Positions 5,039 to 11,177 of a stretch of 11,177 nt of DNA are shown in pieces. Numbering within the stretch: position 1 is the first letter of the stretch; every line of letters starts with the position of its first letter. Origin of the DNA: Candidatus Rifleibacteriota bacterium (GTDB taxonomy: Bacteria; UBP17; UBA6191; JACPRK01); contig JACQZL010000179.1 of assembly GCA_016213865.1 (NCBI GenBank), positions 4,602-15,778 on the forward strand. Direction: 5' to 3'. The notes under the pieces are model-generated. The model saw nothing but the letters and a program-made list of their open reading frames with translations. It was not told where the DNA came from and searched no databases. The position numbers and the translations under genes are program-made.

Positions 5039-6859
5039 GTGCTCGGCTTCGAGGTCCCGTCCGCCCTGGCGCTGCTGGGTCTGGCGCCGCTCGTGGTCGT
5101 GCTGTACCTGATGCGCAGCCGGCCGCGCCGGCACGTCGTCTCCAGCAACCGCATCTGGCGCGAGGTGCTGCGGCGAAAGCGCGAGCAGTCCCTGCTGGGC
5201 CGCTTCCGCAACAGCCTCTTCCTCTTCCTGCACCTGCTCGCGGTCGTCCTGGGCGCCCTGGCGCTGGCCCAGCCCACCCTGCCGGGCGGGTTGCAGGGCG
5301 ACACGCTCTTGATCGTCGATACGTCCGCCAGCATGGGGGCGACCGACGAGGCCGGCACCCGGCTGGAGGCGGCCCGCAGGTTGGTGCGCGAGCTGGTGGG
5401 CCGACTCGACCCGGCGACCGCCGCCACTCTGGTCGAGGCCGGCTCACGGGTGCTGCCGCTGCTGCCGCGGTCCACCGACCGGGGCAGGCTGCTCGAGGCG
5501 CTGGACGGATTGCAGGTGACCGACTGCGCCGGCCCCGACGCCGGGGAACTGGCGGCCTTCCTGCTGGCCGGGGCCGCACGCCCGTACGCCCGCACGTACT
5601 TCGTCACCGACAACTGCCCGTCGGTCTCGCTGGCAGATCACCCGGCCGTCGGCCGCCTGTCGGTGAGGATCGTCGGCAAGAAAGCCGAGAACGTGGCCAT
5701 CACGGGCCTCGAGGTAACCGAGTTGACCGGCGGCAAGGACGCGGCCGTGGTCGTGCATAACTTCGGCCCGCTGCCGGCCCGGTGCAGGGTCTCGCTGGGC
5801 CACGACGACACGCCCGTGACGGCGCCGGTCGAGGTCTCGCTGGCCGCCGGCTCCTCTCAGCCCGTCGCCTTCCGCGGCCTGAAGCTGGGTCCGGGGACCC
5901 TGAACGCCCGGATCGTCCCGACCGGCAGCCCCGACTACCTCGCGTGCGACGACAGCGCCTGGGTCGTTCTGGGCCAAAAGTCTCGAAAGGTCCTTCTGGT
6001 CGAGCGGGCCGGAACCCCGCTGACTCAGGTCCTGGGCAACCCTCGCCTGGGGCTGGACGTCGACCGCGTATCGCCCACGGAGCTCTCGCGCGCGGGACGC
6101 AAGCTCGACCCGTACGACCTCATTGTCTCCAACGGCTATTTCGAATCCGAATGGAGCGCCCGGAACCTGTTGCTCTTCGCCCCGGCCTCCCCCGGTTCGC
6201 CGGCCCCGGGCCCCGCCCTGGACCGCCCGAAGGTCTCGTTCACGGACCAGACCCATCCCGCGATGAGGTACCTCGACTTCGAGGACGTGACCCTGGAGAG
6301 GGCGGCCCTCGTCACCACTCCGGGGCGCGCCCTCGCCTCGTCGGCCGCCGGCCCCTTGCTGGTGGCGAGAGAAGAGCCCACCTTCCGCCAGCTCGTGGGC
6401 GGGTTCACGCTCGGGGACACGGACCTGCCGTTCCGGATTGCCTTTCCGATCCTGGTGGCCAACGCCGTCTCGTGGCTGACGGGAGTCCAGGGCGTCGCCC
6501 ACGCTGGAGTGAAGGTGGGCGAACCCGTACGTCTGCTGGCCCGCCAGGCCGTGGCCGAGGTCTCCGACCGGGACGGCACGCGCCAGGTCGCCGGGACGCT
6601 CGAGGGAACACAACTGGCGCTCGAGCCGTTCCGCCGGGTCGGCCTGGCGCGGGTCAAGACCGACCTGGCCACGGTCCCCTACGCGGTGAACCTCTTTTCC
6701 ATCGCCGAGTCCCGCATCCAGCCGGCGCAGGAATACGACACGGGCGAGGAGACGGGCCCCGGAGAGCGCGGGCGCAGGGCGGTCTGGCGCGAGTTCCTCT
6801 GGGCCTTCCTGGCGCTCCTCATGGTCGAGTGGCTGCTCTGGCACCGTCTCGGAGGATGA
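5039..6859 (+). CDS. BatA-like membrane protein with VWA domain
   Basis: The product is 606 aa. An N-terminal BatA/aerotolerance-type unit has a membrane helix at about 7-24, a very basic loop (RSRPRRH and RRKREQ), and a second helix at about 59-78. By the positive-inside rule the loop is cytosolic and the bulk is periplasmic. The VWA domain follows with D94-TSAS-98 and a TD191 strand end; the MIDAS Thr is not evident (CAGPDAGEL occupies its place). Next come an Ig/CARDB-like beta domain (about 216-300), an alpha/beta region resembling a degenerate glutamine-amidotransferase fold (about 316-400), another beta-rich part, and a C-terminal helix (about 584-602) with tail HRLGG. The GTG start at 5039 is supported by GAGGA at 5028-5032; it lies 15 bases after the DUF58 stop codon. 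The family is associated with MoxR/DUF58 systems; its molecular role is unproven. Confidence 0.88.
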   Translation: MLGFEVPSALALLGLAPLVVVLYLMRSRPRRHVVSSNRIWREVLRRKREQSLLGRFRNSLFLFLHLLAVVLGALALAQPTLPGGLQGDTLLIVDTSASMGATDEAGTRLEAARRLVRELVGRLDPATAATLVEAGSRVLPLLPRSTDRGRLLEALDGLQVTDCAGPDAGELAAFLLAGAARPYARTYFVTDNCPSVSLADHPAVGRLSVRIVGKKAENVAITGLEVTELTGGKDAAVVVHNFGPLPARCRVSLGHDDTPVTAPVEVSLAAGSSQPVAFRGLKLGPGTLNARIVPTGSPDYLACDDSAWVVLGQKSRKVLLVERAGTPLTQVLGNPRLGLDVDRVSPTELSRAGRKLDPYDLIVSNGYFESEWSARNLLLFAPASPGSPAPGPALDRPKVSFTDQTHPAMRYLDFEDVTLERAALVTTPGRALASSAAGPLLVAREEPTFRQLVGGFTLGDTDLPFRIAFPILVANAVSWLTGVQGVAHAGVKVGEPVRLLARQAVAEVSDRDGTRQVAGTLEGTQLALEPFRRVGLARVKTDLATVPYAVNLFSIAESRIQPAQEYDTGEETGPGERGRRAVWREFLWAFLALLMVEWLLWHRLGG

Positions 6860-6866
6860 ACCGGCG

Positions 6867-9686
6867 ATGAACCTGGCGCGGATGGACCTTCTCTGGCTCG
6901 TGCCGCTGGCGGTGGCGGTGGCGGCCCTGCCGCTCTGGTTCAACCGCCAGATGCTCTCCAGACGGGCGCGGTTCCTCTCGCTGGCGCTGCGGGCCGCGGC
7001 GCTCGCGCTGGTGCTGGCGGCGCTGATGGAGCCGGGCGTCGTGACGCAGCGCTCCGAGGAGGAGGCGGCCCCACCCGCGTCGGCGGTCTTCGTGGTCGAC
7101 GTGTCGGCCAGCCTCGAGCCCAGGCAGGTCGAACGGGCTCTGGAAGCCGTCAAGCGCGCCTGCTCGGCCGGTCCGTCGCGGCCCGAGGTGCTGCTCGCGG
7201 CGGGCGAGGTGCGGCGAGTCACTCCGCAAGAGCTCGACTCCCTCGCCAGCATGGCGCCGATGGATTGGCTCAAGAGCCTCGAGGGACTCGACCTGCGGAC
7301 CGTGCAACGCTCCACGCACCTGGAGAAGGCCTTGCGGCTCGCGGCCGACTTGCCCGCCCGCTCGCTCGTCCTCTTCAGCGATGGCAACGAGACCCAGACG
7401 GGCGCCGAGAAGGTCGTGCCCGTGTTGCAGCATCGCGCGATCCAGCTCTCGGCGGCACCGCTCACCCCGCTCGCCCCCGACACCCTGACGCTGGCGTCAC
7501 TCACGATGCCGCAGTCGGTCCTGGAGGGGCGCGACTTTCACGGCCAGCTCGTCATCGCCTGTGCGGCGGCGGGGCAGTGCCGGCTCGTGTTGAAGCGCGG
7601 AGACAAGGTCGTGCGCGACGAGATGCTGGCGGTGGGCCCGGGGCCCACGCCGGTCGCCTTCGAAGACAAGCTGCCGTCGGCGGGGCTCTACTCCTATGTG
7701 GCGACGGTGACGGCCGTGGGCGGAACGGCCGATGCCCGCGTCGAGGACAACTCGGCCCACGGGGCCACGCGGGCTGTGCGCGTGCCCAAGGTCCTGCTCG
7801 TGTCCGACGAGCCCAGGCCCGTCGGGGTGATGCTCGATGCGGCCAAACTCCAGCACCGCGACGTCTCCCCGGGCGAGGTGCCGGGCCACCCCAAGGGGCT
7901 CTCGGACTACTCGGCGGTGATCCTGGACAACGTCGACGCGGGCAACTTCGGCGCCGCAACCCAGAAGTTATTGGCCTCCTACGTCCGGGAGCAGGGCGGC
8001 GGCCTGGTGATGCTCGGGGGCGAGCACGGCTTCGGCGCCGGCGGCTGGGCCGACACGGAGGTCGACAAGGTCCTGCCGGTCGACGCCGCGCCCAAGGGGT
8101 ACGACCGCAGCCTGGGGCTGATCGTCCTGCTGGACGCCTCCGGCAGCATGGCCGGCTTCCCGATCCAGTACGCCCGCAAGGCCGTCAAGGAGATCATCGG
8201 CCTGATGCGCGGCCGCTGGCTCGGCGTCATCAAGTTCACCCACTACCCCGAGGTGGCCGTCAGCTTCCAGATCGTGGGGGCCGACAGCTACGTCGTGCGC
8301 CAGGACATCGAGGCGATCGAGGCCGGAGGAGGCACGCTCTTCCACCAGCCCGTCTCGATGGCCATGGACATCCTCTCCAAGGTCCAGCTCGACCAGAAGC
8401 ACATCCTCTTGCTCTCCGACGGCGTCGCGGCAGACGGCTTCCTCGTCCGCGGCCTCTACGACCAGCTCAACGGGGCCGAGATCAAGGTGTCGACCATGGC
8501 CGTCGGCCGGTACGTCGACACGGCCCTGCTGGAGGACCTGGCCGACAGCACGGGCGGCCGGTTCTACCAGGGAGAGGACTTCTCCAAGCTGCCGGACATG
8601 TTCCGCCAGGAGGTCAAGCGCATCAGCGGGCCGCCGATCGTCGAGGCCCCCATCCGTCCGACCCTTTCGGCCAACCCCGGACCGATGGCAGCGATCGTGC
8701 CCCCGGGCGAGCTGCCGATGCTCCATGGTTACGATGCGACGACGGCCAAGCCGCGGGCCGAGGTCGTCCTGCGCTCGCCCCAGGGCGACCCGATCCTCGC
8801 GACCTGGCGGATCGGCGTCGGACGCTCGGCCGCGTTCACCTCCGACCTCCACAACTGGGGACGCGACTGGGTCACGTGGCCCGAGGCCCCGCGGTTCGTG
8901 GGCGGGCTGATGGGCGAGCTGGGCCGCCTGGAAGCCTCGGACTTCCACGTGACTGCCTCCTCCTCGGAGGGGCAGGGGCACGTCGTGGTCGACGCGATCG
9001 ACTCGGCAGGCCAGTACCTGAACTTCCTCGAGCTGACGGGGAGGATCACCGACCCCGGGGGCAAGCACCAGAACATCGCGCTCCGGCAGACGGGCCCCGG
9101 GCGCTACGATACGACGTTCCCGATGCCCGTGGAGGGCGCCTACGCCGTGCAGGTCGTCAAGCGCGAAGCGGGAAAGCAGATGACTGTGGGCGAGGCTGTG
9201 GCCGCGCTGCCGTTCCTGCCCGAGTACCGTCCCGCGGGCGTGAACAGGGCGCTGCTCGCGCGTCTCTGCTCGGCCACCGGAGGCAAGCTGATCGAGGCCG
9301 AGCAGGCGGTCGAGGTGCTCGCGGCCGTCCCGACGCGGCCCGCTGGTCCGCCACGCGCCACGTTGCCGCTCTGGCCCGCTGTCGCGGTGCTGGCGCTCTT
9401 CGTCTTCCTGGCCGAGATCGCGTGCCGGCGGCTGGGGAAGTTCTCGGGCTCGGAGGAGAGCGAGAGAGGCGACAGCGGGTCGGAGGACGCCGCGGCCTAC
9501 CAGAAGATCGCCGAGAACTACCTGCGGATCGCACGTGACATGGACGCCCGCGGAGAGTCCGCGAGGGCCTCGGAGGCGTACCTCAAGGCGCGCTCGTACT
9601 ACCTGAAGGCGCAGCAGGACGACAAGGCCAAGATGATGTGGGACCGCTACCGGCTGCTGGAGGACAAGCGAGCGCACCGGCGGTGA
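6867..9686 (+). CDS. Large membrane protein with two VWA domains
   Basis: The product is 939 aa. Two N-terminal helices (about 7-24 and 36-54) flank a basic loop (NRQMLSRRAR), so the main body is predicted outside the membrane. VWA domain 1 (about 73-200) has a complete MIDAS set: D78/S80/S82, T150, D172. An Ig-like beta domain (205-300) and an amidotransferase-like domain (308-410, with GGLVMLGGEHGFG but no catalytic Cys at the elbow) follow. VWA domain 2 (about 416-590) is also complete: D423/S425/S427, T490, D518. A second beta region reaches about 780. A helix (833-853) returns to the cytosol, where an acidic Ser/Glu/Gly linker leads to a TPR- or MIT-like helical hairpin (875-935) rich in Tyr, Lys and Ala. 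The start at 6867 has GGAGGA at 6851-6856, a long 10-base spacing, and lies 7 bases after the previous stop. Its function is presumably extracytoplasmic metal-dependent adhesion or assembly within the DUF58/BatA-like group. Confidence 0.9.
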   Translation: MNLARMDLLWLVPLAVAVAALPLWFNRQMLSRRARFLSLALRAAALALVLAALMEPGVVTQRSEEEAAPPASAVFVVDVSASLEPRQVERALEAVKRACSAGPSRPEVLLAAGEVRRVTPQELDSLASMAPMDWLKSLEGLDLRTVQRSTHLEKALRLAADLPARSLVLFSDGNETQTGAEKVVPVLQHRAIQLSAAPLTPLAPDTLTLASLTMPQSVLEGRDFHGQLVIACAAAGQCRLVLKRGDKVVRDEMLAVGPGPTPVAFEDKLPSAGLYSYVATVTAVGGTADARVEDNSAHGATRAVRVPKVLLVSDEPRPVGVMLDAAKLQHRDVSPGEVPGHPKGLSDYSAVILDNVDAGNFGAATQKLLASYVREQGGGLVMLGGEHGFGAGGWADTEVDKVLPVDAAPKGYDRSLGLIVLLDASGSMAGFPIQYARKAVKEIIGLMRGRWLGVIKFTHYPEVAVSFQIVGADSYVVRQDIEAIEAGGGTLFHQPVSMAMDILSKVQLDQKHILLLSDGVAADGFLVRGLYDQLNGAEIKVSTMAVGRYVDTALLEDLADSTGGRFYQGEDFSKLPDMFRQEVKRISGPPIVEAPIRPTLSANPGPMAAIVPPGELPMLHGYDATTAKPRAEVVLRSPQGDPILATWRIGVGRSAAFTSDLHNWGRDWVTWPEAPRFVGGLMGELGRLEASDFHVTASSSEGQGHVVVDAIDSAGQYLNFLELTGRITDPGGKHQNIALRQTGPGRYDTTFPMPVEGAYAVQVVKREAGKQMTVGEAVAALPFLPEYRPAGVNRALLARLCSATGGKLIEAEQAVEVLAAVPTRPAGPPRATLPLWPAVAVLALFVFLAEIACRRLGKFSGSEESERGDSGSEDAAAYQKIAENYLRIARDMDARGESARASEAYLKARSYYLKAQQDDKAKMMWDRYRLLEDKRAHRR

Positions 9687-9714
9687 GGGGGCTTGGGGGT
9701 TGGGGGCGTGAGGG
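9687..9714 (+). other. Putative G-quadruplex motif after VWA gene
   Basis: Four G-runs, G5 (9687-9691), G5 (9695-9699), G5 (9702-9706) and G3 (9712-9714), are separated by loops of 3, 2 and 5 bases, matching the canonical quadruplex pattern. They begin at the base right after the stop codon and lie on the coding strand, so the mRNA could fold too. The motif could act at transcript ends; that role is inference. Confidence 0.5.
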
Positions 9715-9726
9715 ATGAGGGGCCCG

Positions 9727-9762
9727 AGGGGCTCAAAGGACTGAAGGGGCTCAAGGGGCCCA
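9727..9762. repeat. Degenerate 9-bp tandem repeat, four copies
   Basis: Four adjacent 9-mers, AGGGGCTCA, AAGGACTGA, AGGGGCTCA and AGGGGCCCA, run from 9727 to 9762; copies 1 and 3 are identical. A related AGGGGCT recurs at 9776-9782. It is non-coding and purine-rich on the plus strand. Confidence 0.55.
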
Positions 9763-9792
9763 GGATCAGGGCTCGAGGGGCTGGATGGCTGC

Positions 9793-9820
9793 CACCTATC
9801 ACCTATCACCTATCACCTCC
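9793..9820. repeat. CACCTAT heptad tandem repeat upstream of promoter
   Basis: Three perfect CACCTAT units (9793-9799, 9800-9806, 9807-9813) are followed by a partial fourth, CACCTCC (9814-9820). The array ends 9 bases before the extended -10 at 9830 and therefore occupies the -35 region of the FHA gene. It could be an operator array or a slippage-prone microsatellite. Confidence 0.65.
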
Positions 9821-9829
9821 CGGCCCCTG

Positions 9830-9838
9830 TGATAGAAT
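9830..9838 (+). promoter_or_regulatory. Extended -10 promoter of FHA-GAF gene
   Basis: TGATAGAAT fits the extended -10 pattern TGnTATAAT with one mismatch. It is an AT-rich island in GC-rich DNA, 27 bases before the ATG at 9866. Extended -10 promoters can work without a good -35, and none is seen: the heptad repeat occupies that place. The leader would be about 20 bases, with only a distant GAGG (9845-9848). Confidence 0.5.
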
Positions 9839-9865
9839 CACCCCCGAGGCGCTTCCCGTCTTCCG

Positions 9866-11177
9866 ATGTCGTATCTCGTCCTGCTAAACGAAGACCGAAC
9901 CACGTCCGTTTTCGAGATCACGAAGGATCGGACGACCCTCGGCTCCCGGGCCGACAACGACGTCCATGTCCCGATCAAGGGCGTCTCGCGCAAGCACGCC
10001 CAGGTGCTGCTGCTCAACGGCCGGCATATCCTGGAGGACCTGGACAGCACCAACTTCGTGTTCGTCAACCACCAGCAGGTCGACAAGTACCACCTGGTGG
10101 ACAACACGGTCTTCTCGCTCGGGGACTACGCCTTCGTCCTGTTCCTCGACCGGAGGGACGAGGACAAGATCCAGGCGTTCGTCGACGATCGGGGCTCGGT
10201 CGACGGGCAGGACCGCACGACCCGCATCTTCACCAAGGCGATGCCGAAGACGGTCCAGGAGCTGGAAGCCCTCATCGAGGTGGGGGCCCACATCAGCTCG
10301 ATGTTGGACCTGGACGCGGTCCTCAAGGAGATCATCGACAAGGTCCTGAACCTGATGCGCGCCGAGCGGGGCTTCATCATGCTGCTCGAGGACGACCGGC
10401 TGGTGCCGATGGTGGCGCGCAACATGGAGAAGGACTTCACCGACAGCGAGCGCCTTGGGTTCTCGGCGTCGTTCACGCGCAAGGTCATCGAGCAGCGCGA
10501 GACGATCATCTCGACCAACGTGGCCGAGGACGAGCGCTACAAGAGCGAGAGCATCATCAGCCAGAAGATCCTCTCCATCATGTGCGCGCCGCTGAAGGTG
10601 CAAGAGAAGATCATCGGCTGCCTCTACGTGGACATCCGGGAAACGACGCGGTTCTTCTCCGAGAAGGACGCCGCGTTCTTCACGGCGCTGGCCAACCAGG
10701 CGGCAGTCGCGATCCACAACGCCCGCCTGACCGAGAACCTCAAGAAGAACCAGATCTTCCTCGAACAGACCAACAACCAGCTCCAGCGCAGCCTCGAGAA
10801 GCTGATCGAGACCAACCTGAAGCTCGACCGCAAGATCAACGAGCTGTCGGTGATGTTCGCGGTCTCCAGGTCGCTCAACATGGCGCAGGACATGGACATG
10901 CTGCTCAAGTCCATCCTGCGCAGCACGCGCGAGGTCCTGGGCGCCGAGCGGGGGAGCCTGATGGTCTACAACGACCGGCTCGAGGGCCTGGTGGTCAAGC
11001 TGGTCGATGGCGTCGACGGCATCGCCGAGAACCGCACCGTGCTCAAGATGGGCGAGGGGATCGCCGGCCAGGTCGCCCTGACCAACCAGGGACGCATCGT
11101 CAACCGCGGCAGCCAGGACGACCAGTTCAAGTACGCCCTCAAGCGCGACAGCGATATCCGGCAGATGCTCTGCGTTC
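9866..11177 (+). CDS. FHA-GAF-GAF signalling protein, 3'-truncated
   Basis: The frame is open from the ATG at 9866 to the window edge, 437 codons with no stop. Residues 1-95 form a FHA domain, which binds phosphothreonine peptides: G26-S-R28, S41-R-K-H44 and the late loop DLDSTN...VN68 are visible. The usual STNGTFVNG reads STNFVFVNH, so the binding loop is slightly atypical. A linker leads to GAF domain 1 (about 147-286), a charged coiled coil (about 286-330), and GAF domain 2 (about 340 to the edge). GAF domains sense small ligands or redox state and dimerise. The missing C-terminus probably carries an output such as an adenylate cyclase, phosphatase, kinase or sigma-54 activator domain; which one is unknown. 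It has its own promoter and lies 179 bases after the VWA operon. No good Shine-Dalgarno is seen. The kinase at 1525 is a possible source of its phospho-ligand. Confidence 0.9.
   Translation, partial: MSYLVLLNEDRTTSVFEITKDRTTLGSRADNDVHVPIKGVSRKHAQVLLLNGRHILEDLDSTNFVFVNHQQVDKYHLVDNTVFSLGDYAFVLFLDRRDEDKIQAFVDDRGSVDGQDRTTRIFTKAMPKTVQELEALIEVGAHISSMLDLDAVLKEIIDKVLNLMRAERGFIMLLEDDRLVPMVARNMEKDFTDSERLGFSASFTRKVIEQRETIISTNVAEDERYKSESIISQKILSIMCAPLKVQEKIIGCLYVDIRETTRFFSEKDAAFFTALANQAAVAIHNARLTENLKKNQIFLEQTNNQLQRSLEKLIETNLKLDRKINELSVMFAVSRSLNMAQDMDMLLKSILRSTREVLGAERGSLMVYNDRLEGLVVKLVDGVDGIAENRTVLKMGEGIAGQVALTNQGRIVNRGSQDDQFKYALKRDSDIRQMLCV

Noticed and set aside
4052..5233. 393-codon antisense frame over the DUF58 gene
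   Set aside because: The plus strand encodes a textbook DUF58 protein; the antisense frame is compositional.
5444..7504. 686-codon antisense frame spanning the two membrane VWA genes
   Set aside because: It crosses two well-supported genes and has no recognisable domain or start signal.
7265..9538. 757-codon plus-strand frame in another phase of the double-VWA gene
   Set aside because: Gly/Arg/Pro/Ala-dominated shadow translation with no domain; the true frame carries two MIDAS motifs and membrane helices.
7968..9809. 613-codon antisense frame over the double-VWA gene
   Set aside because: Same reason; it also runs out into the G-rich repeats.
9793..9820. Heptad repeat as a CRISPR array
   Set aside because: The units are 7 bases and directly adjacent with no spacers, far from the CRISPR layout.
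9966..10349. 127-codon plus-strand frame within the FHA-GAF gene
   Set aside because: Ser/Thr/Arg-rich out-of-phase reading of the FHA region, whose real frame starts at 9866.

Overview
The window is GC-rich bacterial DNA with G/C-dominated third codon positions. It begins with a sequencing-adapter remnant, so base 1 is probably a contig end. A Hanks-type kinase, a DUF58/BatA-like/VWA gene set, a FHA-GAF signalling protein and many palindromic intergenic repeats together suggest Planctomycetota or a related PVC or candidate-phylum lineage, probably from a metagenome. This assignment is inferred from gene content and repeat style; no marker gene is present.

Layout. (1) 1-15 is adapter. (2) 18-2358 is a plus-strand operon-like run: a 5'-truncated coiled-coil protein, a PspA/IM30 envelope-stress protein and a soluble Ser/Thr kinase. 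(3) 2359-3069 holds no gene. It is a mosaic of palindromes, including a REP/BIME-like pair with GTAG heads, a G-quadruplex motif, and a strong hairpin that may terminate the next gene. (4) 3070-3857 carries two small minus-strand genes separated by 368 bases: a 56-aa secreted low-complexity protein and an 82-aa helical protein of unknown function that may be read from a leaderless transcript. (5) 3858-4120 is a divergent promoter region containing a 105-bp MITE-like inverted repeat. (6) 4121-9686 is a tight plus-strand operon of three von Willebrand factor A (VWA) proteins: a DUF58 protein, a BatA-like membrane protein and a large membrane protein with two VWA domains. (7) 9687-9865 is a short regulatory stretch with a G-quadruplex motif, 9-bp and 7-bp tandem repeats and an extended -10. 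(8) 9866 to the window end is an unfinished FHA-GAF-GAF protein.

How they may work together. PspA and its neighbours point to monitoring of the cytoplasmic membrane. The VWA proteins look like a MoxR-associated envelope assembly or chaperone system: the DUF58 protein is cytosolic, and the other two place their VWA domains outside the membrane by the positive-inside rule. The MoxR ATPase normally found beside DUF58 is missing here. A Thr/Ser kinase at one end and a phosphothreonine-reading FHA protein at the other make a phospho-signalling link conceivable, but the sequence does not demonstrate it. No RNA gene, CRISPR array, transposase or phage gene was seen.
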